Shown here: positions 16,148 through 25,263 of the stretch, piece after piece | Position numbering within the stretch: position 1 is the first letter of the stretch | Layout of the letters: every line of letters starts with the position of its first letter | Source of the DNA: Paenibacillus tuaregi | GTDB lineage: Bacteria; Bacillota; Bacilli; Paenibacillales; Paenibacillaceae | Assembly (NCBI RefSeq): GCF_900086655.1 | Contig: NZ_LT575476.1 | Location: 3,630,826-3,694,825, forward strand | Direction: 5' to 3' | Length of the DNA: 64,000 bases | Translations under genes and position numbers: made by a program | Notes under the pieces: model-generated | What the model saw: the letters and a program-made list of their open reading frames with translations, nothing else | Databases searched by the model: none | What the model was told of the DNA's origin: nothing

Positions 16148-17032
16148 TTACATACAGAAAATATGTTTGCCGATCGTTTTGATCTGAGGTCTTGTCCAGA
16201 TCCATTTCGATGTAGCCGTTTCCGGGTTAAAATAATACAGGCATCCTCCGGATGGGTCCATGCCGTTCAAGGCCTCCCTTACAGCTTTTCGTGATGACTC
16301 GTTCGGCTCAAGCCAGATCTGTCCATCTGCCACGGCTGTAAAGGCACCGGGTTGAAAAATAACACCCGATACGGTATTCGGGAAACTCGGGGATTTTACC
16401 CTGTTTAAAATAACCGCGGCCACCGCAACCTGTCCTTCAAAGGGTTCCCCACGGGCTTCTCCGTTTACCGCGTTTGCCATAATCTTCAGGTCATTCTCCG
16501 AAAGCCCAAGCGGGTTGGAAGAAGAAAGCTCACCCGTGTTGCTTTCCTTATTACTTGTGCTGCTCTCATTATTACTTGTGTTCTTGCCTGTCTGATTGTT
16601 GCCCGCATTTTGCTCTTCCGTATTCTCATTTGTATTCTGGTCTGGGTTCGGATTGTAGGAGGACGCCTTCGGCACCCAATCCTTGGTCGCATTGTACAGC
16701 ATCAGCTTTGTTTTCGCACCAGCCAAGCCATCCGGAGTCATTCCGAATTCGGATTGGAACCATTTCAAAGCTTTTTTGGTGGTTTCACCAAAATGGCTGT
16801 CAAGCTCCCCATGATAATATCCCAGGAAGGCAAGCCTGCCCTGCAGCTCATATACATCCTGCCCGAACGACCCCAGCTTAATCACCTGGGAGCTGAATGC
16901 CGGGAGGGTATTCTCCTGCTTGTCACTCGCAGCCGGTGTCATATTTGTCTTTCTAAGCTGGTAGGTTCCATACAGGGTGCAAACCAATAAAAAGACCAAC
17001 CCGGCTGTCAACCAGATTTTCTTGTTGTTCAT
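16148..17032 (-). CDS. sleB: Spore cortex-lytic enzyme, SleB-like
   Basis: SleB is a lytic transglycosylase-like hydrolase that is packed in dormant spores and degrades cortex peptidoglycan at germination. The 294-residue product has an N-terminal hydrophobic signal segment (about residues 5-22), a peptidoglycan-binding domain (about 52-112; SFGQDVYELQGRLAFLGYY, GMTPDGLAGAKT), a Asn/Ser/Thr-rich linker, and the SleB hydrolase domain (about 175-294) with AVNGEARGEPFEGQVAVAAV carrying the catalytic Glu region. It is preceded by a very good sigma-G-type promoter, as expected for a forespore gene. A ypeB partner is not adjacent. Confidence 0.9.
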   Translation of the reverse strand: MNNKKIWLTAGLVFLLVCTLYGTYQLRKTNMTPAASDKQENTLPAFSSQVIKLGSFGQDVYELQGRLAFLGYYHGELDSHFGETTKKALKWFQSEFGMTPDGLAGAKTKLMLYNATKDWVPKASSYNPNPDQNTNENTEEQNAGNNQTGKNTSNNESSTSNKESNTGELSSSNPLGLSENDLKIMANAVNGEARGEPFEGQVAVAAVILNRVKSPSFPNTVSGVIFQPGAFTAVADGQIWLEPNESSRKAVREALNGMDPSGGCLYYFNPETATSKWIWTRPQIKTIGKHIFCM

Positions 17033-17074
17033 ACGTCAAGTCCGCCTTTCTCTTGTTTGGTAAGATGGTAACTT

Positions 17075-17104
17075 TAGTATGACAACAGCTGCCTTTTCCT
17101 ATGC
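17075..17104 (-). promoter_or_regulatory. Sigma-G-type promoter for sleB
   Basis: The minus strand reads GCATA, an 18-nt spacer and CATACTA, matching the forespore sigma-G consensus (GHATR and CATnnTA) completely. Predicted transcription starts about 35 nt before sleB. Sigma-G control of sleB is established in B. subtilis. Confidence 0.75.
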
Positions 17105-17141
17105 ACTGACTTAGGCTCTGCTCTCGCAAATAAAGAATATG

Positions 17142-17174
17142 CAAAAAAAGAGCGCGCATCTTCATGCGCACTCT
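17142..17174 (-). terminator. Terminator after spoIIIE
   Basis: An 11-bp stem AGAGTGCGCAT / ATGCGCGCTCT (one G-U) closes a GAAG loop and is followed by seven T on the minus strand. It separates spoIIIE from sleB. Confidence 0.92.
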
Positions 17175-17191
17175 AACTTAGATATACAAGC

Positions 17192-19801
17192 CTATGAGCT
17201 CACTCTATTCTGCTGTTTGTACTGCTCTATAGAGGTTAACACTTCTCTCGGCTTACTTCCTTCATATGGCCCTACAACGCCTCTGGCTTCCATGGAGTCA
17301 ATTAATCTGGCCGCACGTGTGTATCCTACCCTCATGCGTCTCTGAAGCAGGGAGACGGAAGCCTGCTTCGCCTCCAGCACGATTTGAACCGCCTGATCAT
17401 ACAGTTCATCAAGCTGTTCCTCAGGTTCTTGGACAGAGTCGTCCACTTCAGGGATTAAAGTCTCATCGTATTCCGCTTCCGCCTGGCCGCGAACATAATC
17501 AACAATGGCTTCAACCTCCTGATCACTCATAAACGCACCCTGTACACGAATCGGCTTGGAAGCGCCCATCGGCATGAAGAGCATGTCGCCGCGTCCCAGG
17601 AGCTTCTCCGCTCCCGCCATATCCAGAATCGTCCGGGAATCAACCTGCGAAGACACGCCAAACGCAATACGTGATGGAATATTCGCCTTAATCACCCCTG
17701 TGATAACATCTACAGAAGGACGCTGAGTCGCAATAATCAAATGGATTCCAGCCGCCCGCGCCATCTGGGCCAGACGGGCAATAGCATCCTCCACATCATT
17801 GGCGGCCACCATCATCAAGTCGGCAAGCTCGTCAACAATGACTACAATATAAGGGAGAACGGCTGCCGGATTGTCCTTCATCATATTGTTATACCCCTCA
17901 ACATTACGTGCCCCTGATTTGGAGAACATCTCGTAGCGCTTCTCCATCTCAACAACGATCTTCTTCAAAGCCAGCGAAGCCCGTCTGGGATCGGTGACGA
18001 CTGGAGCCAGCAGATGGGGAATTCCGTTATACATATTAAGTTCAACCATCTTCGGGTCTACCATGAGGAATTTAACCTCATCCGGCTTGGCTTTGTACAG
18101 AATGCTTGTGATGATGCCGTTAATACACACGGATTTACCTGAACCCGTGGCACCGGCAACGAGGAGATGGGGCATCTTGGCCAAATTGCCAACGATCGTC
18201 TGACCTGAAATATCCCTTCCGAACGCAATGGACATTTTGGACTCCGCATCCTGGAAGGTTGGAGTTTCCATTACCTCCCGCATGGTGACCACCGACACCT
18301 CGCTGTTTGGAACCTCAATCCCAATCGCCGATTTACCCGGGATAGGCGCTTCCATCCGAATATCCTTAGCCGCGAGAGCAAGCGCAATATCGTCGGTTAA
18401 GTTCACAATCCGGCTTACCTTTACCCCGATATCAGGCTGGATTTCATAACGGGTTACTGCCGGACCCCGAACTACCTCGAGCACCTTGGCACGTACCCCA
18501 AAGCTCTCAAGTGTAGCCTCGAGCTTGCGGGCCGTCTGCATATAATCCGCCTGGTCTCCTGCTTTGGCTCCGCTTACGCCTTTAGACAACAGTTTAAAGG
18601 AAGGAAGCTTGTACGGCTTAGGTACAGGCTTCGGAGGTGGTGTGGGAATTGGGGTAAGGCCTTGGACCGCACCCGGCAAATCACCGTTCTCAGGCCCCTC
18701 TTCCGCATGGGCAGAGGGCGATCCGCCAGCATCCGGATCAAATGGAGTATAGGAATGGGAATCTTCCCTATCATCCATGTCTGCCGTCTGGTCGTCCTTG
18801 TCTTCCTCCCGGACATCCTCGCGTTTAATCTGGTCAAAGAAGTCACGGATGATGAGACTCGGCTCCTGATTCTGATGGGCGGTCTCCGTTTCAAGAGGAG
18901 ACCGCCCCGCATTTTCCGAGGTATACACCCCGTCCCAGTCCACATCCTCAGGCGCATCCCCAGATGTCCCGTTCTCCGCAGCTGGCGTCTCTTCCTGCTT
19001 GTTCTTCTCCTTAAATCCGAGCAGTTGGAAGAACACCGGCTTCTTGCGAACGCCCTCCTGTTCCTGCTCAGGGAAGTGATCCTCATCTTCCTCCATCTCA
19101 TCAACAGCAGGAGTAATTTTGACCGGCCGTTCCTTAGATTTAGTGCCTTGAGCAACCGGGGTTGGGCGAAGCAGCCGATACTTCTTGCTTAGAAGTGCTG
19201 CCGTGCGGCTTGTACGATCTTTAATGATACTAAACAGCTCAACATAGGATAAGTTCGTAATTAACATGAAACTGATCGCAAACATCACCAGCATCATTAA
19301 CTTGGCGCCCGTGATCCCAAACAAAACATAAAGCAAGATAAATTCCAGCGCCCCAACATAACCTCCGCTAATATCCAAATTGAACATGGACGCTACTCCC
19401 GTGCCTACCTGGGTCAGCGCAAACTGAAGATCATGGTGAATCTGACGTAAGATGTTAGTCGGAGTCAAAGGCAGCACAGGAGCAAGCTTGGTCTGCATAG
19501 CCGAAATCGTGCTCATCAATGTAAAAGCAAGAACGAGGAGAACTCCCCCGGTTCGTCTTGAGCTCCATTTGGATGGCCACTTCCGGTGAATCATTACGGT
19601 AAGCCCTACATATATTCCTATCAGGGGAATGACAAAGTAAAACTTGCCAAGCACCATCGCGGACATCTTAAACAATGTATGTCCAACAGCGGCTTCTCCA
19701 GCAAGTCCGATGATTGATAATGTGATCAGGATGATCCCGTAGATTTCATACTTCAGCACACTGCCCAGTGTGGCTTTTTTCTTTTTTCTTTTTCTGGCCA
19801 A
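17192..19801 (-). CDS. spoIIIE: DNA translocase SpoIIIE/FtsK
   Basis: SpoIIIE/SftA-FtsK family ATPases pump chromosomal DNA through the closing division or sporulation septum. The roughly 869-residue protein has four N-terminal transmembrane helices (about residues 15-190), an acidic/proline-rich linker (about 215-395), the alpha/beta translocase domains with Walker [13 protein letters not shown] and Walker [15 protein letters not shown], and a C-terminal gamma winged-helix domain ([20 protein letters not shown]) for recognising oriented sequence motifs. I choose a TTG start ([14 protein letters not shown]) with GGGGGTGG 6 nt upstream; a GTG three codons earlier overlaps that ribosome-binding site. 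A stable hairpin covers part of the site. Confidence 0.95.
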   Translation of the reverse strand: MARKRKKKKATLGSVLKYEIYGIILITLSIIGLAGEAAVGHTLFKMSAMVLGKFYFVIPLIGIYVGLTVMIHRKWPSKWSSRRTGGVLLVLAFTLMSTISAMQTKLAPVLPLTPTNILRQIHHDLQFALTQVGTGVASMFNLDISGGYVGALEFILLYVLFGITGAKLMMLVMFAISFMLITNLSYVELFSIIKDRTSRTAALLSKKYRLLRPTPVAQGTKSKERPVKITPAVDEMEEDEDHFPEQEQEGVRKKPVFFQLLGFKEKNKQEETPAAENGTSGDAPEDVDWDGVYTSENAGRSPLETETAHQNQEPSLIIRDFFDQIKREDVREEDKDDQTADMDDREDSHSYTPFDPDAGGSPSAHAEEGPENGDLPGAVQGLTPIPTPPPKPVPKPYKLPSFKLLSKGVSGAKAGDQADYMQTARKLEATLESFGVRAKVLEVVRGPAVTRYEIQPDIGVKVSRIVNLTDDIALALAAKDIRMEAPIPGKSAIGIEVPNSEVSVVTMREVMETPTFQDAESKMSIAFGRDISGQTIVGNLAKMPHLLVAGATGSGKSVCINGIITSILYKAKPDEVKFLMVDPKMVELNMYNGIPHLLAPVVTDPRRASLALKKIVVEMEKRYEMFSKSGARNVEGYNNMMKDNPAAVLPYIVVIVDELADLMMVAANDVEDAIARLAQMARAAGIHLIIATQRPSVDVITGVIKANIPSRIAFGVSSQVDSRTILDMAGAEKLLGRGDMLFMPMGASKPIRVQGAFMSDQEVEAIVDYVRGQAEAEYDETLIPEVDDSVQEPEEQLDELYDQAVQIVLEAKQASVSLLQRRMRVGYTRAARLIDSMEARGVVGPYEGSKPREVLTSIEQYKQQNRVSS

Positions 19802-19810
19802 AAGGACCAC

Positions 19811-19844
19811 CCCCAGAAGATTATTATACCATAATCCTCCGGGG
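19811..19844 (-). promoter_or_regulatory. 14-bp hairpin occluding the spoIIIE ribosome-binding site
   Basis: On the minus strand CCCC-GGAGGATTAT, a 6-nt loop and ATAATCTTCT-GGGG form a 14-bp stem with two G-U pairs. The 3' arm contains the G-run that serves as the spoIIIE Shine-Dalgarno sequence, so folding would hide it. No U-run follows, which argues against a terminator. Regulation is inferred, not shown. Confidence 0.6.
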
Positions 19845-19868
19845 CTACCTATAGAAATAAGCTGTCGC

Positions 19869-20099
19869 TTAGCGTCGATTCAGGAGTGTAGGAAGGTAGA
19901 CAATTTCCTGGCCGGGCGCATAACAGGGATTGAGATAATCTTCCAGACCACCACGAAGGATACGGACAATGGTCGCCCTGCTGCCGGGTTCCAAACGGAC
20001 CTGAAGAAGCACTCCGTTCATCTCTACTTCGGTGAAGACCTCCTCCACGTCCGCATTTTCCCATATCAGCTCCCAGGGGATAACAGTATAATGGGTCAT
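19869..20099 (-). CDS. ylzJ: YlzJ-like protein
   Basis: A 76-residue conserved protein of unknown function, beginning [14 protein letters not shown] and ending [12 protein letters not shown]. The family is found in Bacillales between tepA and spoIIIE, exactly the position here. Its ATG overlaps the tepA stop by 4 nt, so it is translated from the same message. The sequence is acidic with a beta-rich pattern and no membrane segment. Confidence 0.88.
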   Translation of the reverse strand: MTHYTVIPWELIWENADVEEVFTEVEMNGVLLQVRLEPGSRATIVRILRGGLEDYLNPCYAPGQEIVYLPTLLNRR

Positions 20100-20896
20100 T
20101 GGGTCAAGCCCCCTGCCTGAACTTCTTTACGCTCCTTAATTAGTTTATTTAAGTGATTCAAAGCCTCACCAATTCCTCCAAGGCCGTCAATCAGACCATA
20201 GTTCACCGCATCCGCCCCTCCGACAGCGGTGCCGATATCCCGGTTCAGATCTCCGGTTTTAAACATCAGTTCTTTGAAGAGCTCTGCAGAGATTCTGGAG
20301 TGTGAAGTCACAAACCGCACCACCCGCTCCTGCATTTTCTCGATATATTCGAAGGTCTGCGGTACCCCAATGACCAGACCCGTCATACGGATCGGATGAA
20401 TCGTCATCGTGGCGCTCTCCGCGATAAAAGAATAGTCCGAAGAAACCGCAATAGGCACTCCGATGCTGTGTCCGCCTCCAATCACCACCGTGACTGTGGG
20501 CTTGGATAGCGAAGCGATCATCTCGGCTATGGCAAGTCCTGCCTCCACATCTCCGCCAACAGTATTGAGGATAATCAGAATGCCCTCAATCTGCCTATTC
20601 TGTTCAGCAGCGACAAGCTGAGGGATCAAGTGTTCATACTTGGTCGTTTTATTTTGCGGAGGGAGCACAATATGTCCCTCAATCTGCCCGATTATGGTAA
20701 GGCAATAAAGATTGGATACCTCAGCTACCGGTACCGAGGTCTGTCCTAACTGCTGAATATAATCCATGACGGGTGGCTTCTTCTCAGCCGGGGCTTCCTG
20801 TGGAGGAAGCTCCATCCGGAACTCAGAATAACCATGGGATAATTGCGGTTTGTACATTATCTTCATCCTTCCGCTCTGTTGGTTTGCTGTATGCAT
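20096..20896 (-). CDS. tepA: ClpP-like protein TepA (translocation-enhancing protein)
   Basis: TepA belongs to the ClpP/crotonase-fold serine proteases and was named in B. subtilis for a role in protein secretion. The 266-residue product has a polar N-terminal extension of about 60 residues. The core follows, with [26 protein letters not shown], then [18 protein letters not shown], where the Ser of GGGHSIG occupies the nucleophile position, and the candidate catalytic His in [12 protein letters not shown]. The ATG has AGGAGAC 8 nt upstream. It starts a tepA-ylzJ-spoIIIE gene set downstream of rnj and its terminator. Confidence 0.92.
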   Translation of the reverse strand: MHTANQQSGRMKIMYKPQLSHGYSEFRMELPPQEAPAEKKPPVMDYIQQLGQTSVPVAEVSNLYCLTIIGQIEGHIVLPPQNKTTKYEHLIPQLVAAEQNRQIEGILIILNTVGGDVEAGLAIAEMIASLSKPTVTVVIGGGHSIGVPIAVSSDYSFIAESATMTIHPIRMTGLVIGVPQTFEYIEKMQERVVRFVTSHSRISAELFKELMFKTGDLNRDIGTAVGGADAVNYGLIDGLGGIGEALNHLNKLIKERKEVQAGGLTQ

Positions 20897-20971
20897 GATC
20901 TACAGTCTCCTGAGTAGTATGCCGTCAACCTTTACCACCCTATGCATGGCCCATCTTCCCCGGCTGTGGGC

Positions 20972-21029
20972 ATAGAAAAGCCCCCTTTCCCACTAGGAAC
21001 CGTCCAATATTACCGGCAGGAAAGGGGGC
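20972..21029 (-). terminator. Terminator after the RNase J gene
   Basis: An 11-bp perfect stem (GCCCCCTTTCC / GGAAAGGGGGC) with a 28-nt loop is followed by TTTTCT on the minus strand, 27 nt after the RNase J stop. It isolates rnj from tepA. Confidence 0.88.
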
Positions 21030-21056
21030 GACTGTGTGCCCGTCTAATCAGTTGTA

Positions 21057-22736
21057 TTATACTTCCATAATAATTGGAAGAATCATAGGTCTGCGGCGGG
21101 TCTGCTCATACAAGAAGCGGCCCAGCGCATCCTTCACATTCGTTTTGAGAGAAGCCCATTCATTGACGTTCTCGCTCATCAACCGTACAAGGGTGCTGGT
21201 TACGATGCGGTTCGCTTCTTCAAGAAGACCTTCCGACTCTCTTACATATACAAATCCGCGGGAGATAATATCCGGACCGGATACGATTGTGCCATCCTGT
21301 TTGCTTAGCGTAACTACTACAACCAGGATACCATCCTGGGAGAGCAGCTTGCGGTCACGAAGTACGATGTTGCCGACATCCCCAACGCCTAGTCCGTCAA
21401 TCAGGACATTGCCTGCAGGAACCTTACCGGCTTTGCGTGCCACACCATTCTGGATTTCTACCGTATCCCCGATTTCAATCAGGAAAATATCCTCACGCGG
21501 AATCCCAACAGATTCCCCAAGCAGAGCGTGCTTGCGAAGCATACGATACTCACCGTGGATAGGTATAAAGTACTTCGGCTTCATCAAGTTAAGCATCAGC
21601 TTAAGCTCTTCCTGGCTGCCGTGACCGGAGACGTGAACCCCGGAGTTGGAGCCGCTGTAGATCACCTCTGCCCCAAGACGAAACAGCTCATCAATTGTGC
21701 GTCCAACATATTTCTCATTACCTGGCACCGGTGTAGCTGCAATAATTACCGTATCCCCCGGCAGAATGTCAACCTTGCGGTGTGTGGAACGGGCCATCCG
21801 CGTCAGCGCAGACATGGGCTCGCCCTGGCTTCCTGTAGACAGGATAACAACCCGGTCGCTGGCCATCTTGTTCACTTCTTCAGGCTCAATCAGAATGCCG
21901 TCTGGCACATCCAGGTATCCAAGTTCAGATGCGATGGATACCACATTCACCATACTGCGTCCGATAACCGTCACCTTGCGGCCGGTTGCGAAAGCGGCAT
22001 CAAATACCTGTTGAATACGATGGACATTTGACGCAAACGTTGCAACTACAACACGCTGCTGTGCCTGACGGAAGATATCTCCAAGAACAACGCCGACATT
22101 CTTCTCCGAAGGCGTAAAGCCCGGTTTCTCCGCATTTGTACTATCGGACAGCAGGGCAAGTACGCCTCTTTGTCCAATTTCAGCCATACGCTGCAAATCC
22201 GCAAATTGACCATTGACTGGTGTATGATCAAACTTAAAGTCCCCGGTATGCACAACATTACCTTCCGGTGTCTCGATGCAGACGCCTACGGAATCCGGAA
22301 TACTATGGTTCGTCTTAAAGAAAGTGGCTTTCAGTGTTGAGCCCAGTTGGATTTCCGAATCCGCGTTGATCAGGATACGCTTTGTATCCCCGAGAAGGTT
22401 GGCTTCTTTAAGCTTATTCTCCACCAATCCCAAAGTCAGCTTCGTTCCGTACACAGGAACATTCAGATGCCTCAAAACATAAGGCAATCCGCCAATGTGA
22501 TCTTCATGCCCGTGAGTCAGGACAATGCCTCTTACTTTATCACGGTTCTCCGTTAAGTAAGTAATATCAGGAATTACGATGTCGATCCCCAGCATATCCT
22601 CCTCTGGGAACTTAAGGCCGGCATCAATGACAACGATGTCATTGGCATACTGAACCACATACATGTTCTTCCCGATTTCTGCAACGCCGCCCAGTGCAAA
22701 GATCGTTAGTTTATCGATGTTATTTTTTTTAGACAA
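21057..22736 (-). CDS. Ribonuclease J
   Basis: RNase J enzymes combine 5'-3' exonuclease and endonuclease activity in mRNA decay and rRNA maturation. The 559-residue product has the metallo-beta-lactamase zinc motif HGHEDH at 75-80, further metal ligands in VVHTGDFKFDHTP, the beta-CASP motifs (LLSDSTNAEKPGFTPSE, VIGRSM, LSTGSQGEPMSAL) and PIHGEYRML, and a C-terminal domain. The intact HxHxDH suggests a catalytically competent, J1-like enzyme; B. subtilis has the J2 paralogue at this locus, so assignment as rnjA or rnjB is left open. The start is TTG with AGGAGGG 10 nt upstream. It has its own promoter and terminator. Confidence 0.95.
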   Translation of the reverse strand: MSKKNNIDKLTIFALGGVAEIGKNMYVVQYANDIVVIDAGLKFPEEDMLGIDIVIPDITYLTENRDKVRGIVLTHGHEDHIGGLPYVLRHLNVPVYGTKLTLGLVENKLKEANLLGDTKRILINADSEIQLGSTLKATFFKTNHSIPDSVGVCIETPEGNVVHTGDFKFDHTPVNGQFADLQRMAEIGQRGVLALLSDSTNAEKPGFTPSEKNVGVVLGDIFRQAQQRVVVATFASNVHRIQQVFDAAFATGRKVTVIGRSMVNVVSIASELGYLDVPDGILIEPEEVNKMASDRVVILSTGSQGEPMSALTRMARSTHRKVDILPGDTVIIAATPVPGNEKYVGRTIDELFRLGAEVIYSGSNSGVHVSGHGSQEELKLMLNLMKPKYFIPIHGEYRMLRKHALLGESVGIPREDIFLIEIGDTVEIQNGVARKAGKVPAGNVLIDGLGVGDVGNIVLRDRKLLSQDGILVVVVTLSKQDGTIVSGPDIISRGFVYVRESEGLLEEANRIVTSTLVRLMSENVNEWASLKTNVKDALGRFLYEQTRRRPMILPIIMEV

Positions 22737-22877
22737 GTGAATCTAACCCTCCTAAATGTATTGGACGTCGTATCATTTCGATTTATGCAGACTGAACTAA
22801 ATCCTAAAGATTCTCTTTAGAACAAATCCGCACATAATTAATATTCAAAAATATACCGCACCCAGTCACTTGACCCC

Positions 22878-22907
22878 ATTATACATGATCAAATTGGCAA
22901 AAAACAA
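22878..22907 (-). promoter_or_regulatory. Sigma-A promoter for the RNase J gene
   Basis: The minus strand reads TTGTTT, an 18-nt spacer and TATAAT, about 140 nt upstream of the TTG start. The -10 is perfect and the -35 matches 3 of 6. The 300-nt gap to dapA otherwise holds the dapA terminator and an AT-rich leader. Confidence 0.6.
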
Positions 22908-22947
22908 GTCAGTCAAGGATCACCCGTTAACGTTACCTTGCACAACA

Positions 22948-22985
22948 ACAAAAAAACCGATGCCTGAAAGAGCGCAGCGGTTTTT
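22948..22985 (-). terminator. Terminator after dapA
   Basis: AAAAACCG / CGGTTTTT arms, with a partly paired GC-rich middle and a T-run (TTTTTTTGTTGTTG) on the minus strand, follow the dapA stop by about 50 nt. This ends the spoVFA-spoVFB-asd-dapG-dapA operon. Confidence 0.72.
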
Positions 22986-23036
22986 AACATTCGGGTAATT
23001 ATTTAACTTTTGAGACCGGATTTAACGGTCCTAAGA

Positions 23037-23897
23037 CTACAGAATTTCACGTAAACGGGCAGCTTCCGCGTCTGTCGGTGGCACAAGAGGAAGGCGAACA
23101 GAGCCGACTTCAATTCCCCGCTCGTTCAGAGCGGATTTGACGAGAACGGGATTTGGGCATTCAAACAAGCCCTTGAAAATAGGCAAGAGCTTCTGATGGA
23201 GCTTGGCTGCCTCAGCAGTCTCACCCTCAAGGTAAGCATGGATCATCTGCTGCATCGGCTCGCCGATAAAATGGCTCGCGACACTCACAATTCCATATGC
23301 ACCAACGGCAAGTGCCGGAAGTGTAGCCGCATCATCGCCAGAATATACTTTGAAGCCTTCTGGTGCCAGGCCAGCCACCTCGGCCAGCTGGTCGAGCGGG
23401 GCGCATTCTTTGATCGAAGTGATGTTAGGAATTTCAGCCAGACGAAGGATCGTCTCAGCAGTCATATTAATGACTGAACGGCCAGGAATATTATAGAGCA
23501 TCACTGGAAGCTTAGTCGAAGCGGCAACAGCTTCAAAATGCCGGTATAAGCCTTCCTGATTGGTCTTGCTGTAATAAGGAACAACCAGAAGCACTCCATC
23601 AACACCAAGCTTCTCAGCCTTAGCGGTAAGATGGATAGAATGCGCCGTATTGTTGCTGCCTGTTCCAGCTATGATCTTGCAGCGGCCCGCCGCATGTTTG
23701 ACCGTGAATTCAAAAAGCTGCAGCTTCTCCTCATCGCTGAGCGTAGGAGACTCTCCTGTAGTTCCGCATACCACCAAGGCATCCGACTTTTGTTCCTCGA
23801 TCAGATAGTCTATAAGCTTAGCCGTTTGTTCCAGGCTGACATTCCCTTGTTCATCAAATGGGGTGACCATGGCTGTGATTAGTCTTCCGTAATCCAC
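23037..23897 (-). CDS. dapA: 4-hydroxy-tetrahydrodipicolinate synthase
   Basis: DapA condenses pyruvate with aspartate semialdehyde, the branch-point step to dihydrodipicolinate, diaminopimelate, lysine and (in sporulating cells) dipicolinate. The 286-residue TIM-barrel protein has CGTTGESPTLSDEEK, the Tyr of MLYNIPGRS (about 135) and the Schiff-base Lys163 in SIKEC. The start is GTG with AAGGAGGAG upstream. It is the last gene of the spore dipicolinate/lysine operon, consistent with co-supply of the DpaAB substrate. Length and key residues are normal. Confidence 0.97.
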   Translation of the reverse strand: MDYGRLITAMVTPFDEQGNVSLEQTAKLIDYLIEEQKSDALVVCGTTGESPTLSDEEKLQLFEFTVKHAAGRCKIIAGTGSNNTAHSIHLTAKAEKLGVDGVLLVVPYYSKTNQEGLYRHFEAVAASTKLPVMLYNIPGRSVINMTAETILRLAEIPNITSIKECAPLDQLAEVAGLAPEGFKVYSGDDAATLPALAVGAYGIVSVASHFIGEPMQQMIHAYLEGETAEAAKLHQKLLPIFKGLFECPNPVLVKSALNERGIEVGSVRLPLVPPTDAEAARLREIL

Positions 23898-23969
23898 CTT
23901 AACTCCTCCTTAAGCATTGTTATGAAGCCTTCATTATTTAACAAGCATGCAGCCTGAAATACACGTTAA

Positions 23970-25190
23970 CTACCGATGAAGCTCAAATTTCGTATGCAGG
24001 GCACGGAGCGCCTGAACCATATCCTCTTTGTGAACCAGTACCCAAATCGTCGTGTTCGAATCTGCCGATTGAAGGATTTGGATATGATGCTCTGTTAAGG
24101 CTTCAACGATCTTGGCCATAATTCCCGGTACTCCGTTAATTCCGCCGCCGATGACCGAGACCTTGGCACACCCATTCAGCACCTTCGGTTTGAACCCCAG
24201 TTCTTCAAGCACGGCAACCGCTTTGATGCTGTCGCTGTCAAATACCGTATAAACTGCCCCCGCAGGGGTTACATTAATAAAATCCACACTAATGGAGTTC
24301 TCAGCCATGGCCTTGAACACATCCAGTTGAAGATGATGCGGTCCCTGCTCGCCAGCTTCTACCGTGATCTGGGTCACGTTGCTCACATAGGCGATGCCTG
24401 TCACAAAACGGTCCACAATGCCGGTCTGAACATCTTTGAAGCCTTCCGGATTTGCCACCAGGGTACCCACATTATCTGAGAAGGTCGAGCGGACACGTAC
24501 AGGAACACTGGACTGCATAGCGATCTCTACAGCCCGAGGGTGAATGACCTTGGCCCCTTGATGGGCCATGTTGCAGATTTCCGCATAACTCACATAGGAT
24601 AGAGGCTTGGCATCTTCTACGATCCGGGGGTCAGCTGTCAGAATCCCATTAACGTCCGTATAAATATCCACAATCTCCGCATGCAGAGCCGCACCCAGCG
24701 CGGTTGCCGAAGTATCGCTTCCTCCTCTGCCCAGGGTTGTGAAATCTCCGTTCAGGCTCTGCCCTTGGAAGCCGGTTACAATCACGACATCCTTGCTGCT
24801 GAGTTCATCGAGTACTCGTGCCGGGACCACATCCAGAATACGTGCATTGCCGAACTGCTCATCCGTGCGGAATCCAGCCTGAGCTCCTGTGAGAACTACA
24901 GAAGAGATCGACTCCCGTTCAAGCAGCCCGCACAGTGTTGTTGCAGAGATGATTTCACCGCAGATCAGCAGCAGATCCTTCTCCCGTACCGGCAGATCCC
25001 CCCCATTCTCCGCTACCCATTCCAGCAGGGTGTCCGTCGCATAAGGGTCTCCCTTCCGGCCCATGGCGGATACAACGACGACGAGACGGTATCCTGTCTC
25101 CAGCTCTCTGCGGATATGACGTACGACATGTTCCCTTGCTTCCGCAGTTGCAAGAGATGTGCCTCCAAATTTCTGCACCATGATGCGCAT
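23970..25190 (-). CDS. dapG: Aspartate kinase
   Basis: Aspartokinase phosphorylates L-aspartate, the first step of the aspartate family pathway. The 406-residue protein starts MRIMVQKFGGTSLA (kinase KFGGTS motif), contains TLGRGGSDTSATALGAALHA, and ends with two ACT domains that usually bind amino-acid effectors. At this locus B. subtilis carries dapG, the diaminopimelate-responsive isoenzyme, so I use that symbol by synteny; effector specificity cannot be read from sequence alone. The ATG follows GGAGG. It lies between asd and dapA in the operon. Confidence 0.93.
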   Translation of the reverse strand: MRIMVQKFGGTSLATAEAREHVVRHIRRELETGYRLVVVVSAMGRKGDPYATDTLLEWVAENGGDLPVREKDLLLICGEIISATTLCGLLERESISSVVLTGAQAGFRTDEQFGNARILDVVPARVLDELSSKDVVIVTGFQGQSLNGDFTTLGRGGSDTSATALGAALHAEIVDIYTDVNGILTADPRIVEDAKPLSYVSYAEICNMAHQGAKVIHPRAVEIAMQSSVPVRVRSTFSDNVGTLVANPEGFKDVQTGIVDRFVTGIAYVSNVTQITVEAGEQGPHHLQLDVFKAMAENSISVDFINVTPAGAVYTVFDSDSIKAVAVLEELGFKPKVLNGCAKVSVIGGGINGVPGIMAKIVEALTEHHIQILQSADSNTTIWVLVHKEDMVQALRALHTKFELHR

Positions 25191-25263
25191 TGCTATTCCT
25201 CCAGTATGTTGTCAAAAGAAGACATACGCCACCTATCCGAAGAAAGGAGCGTATGACATAAGG

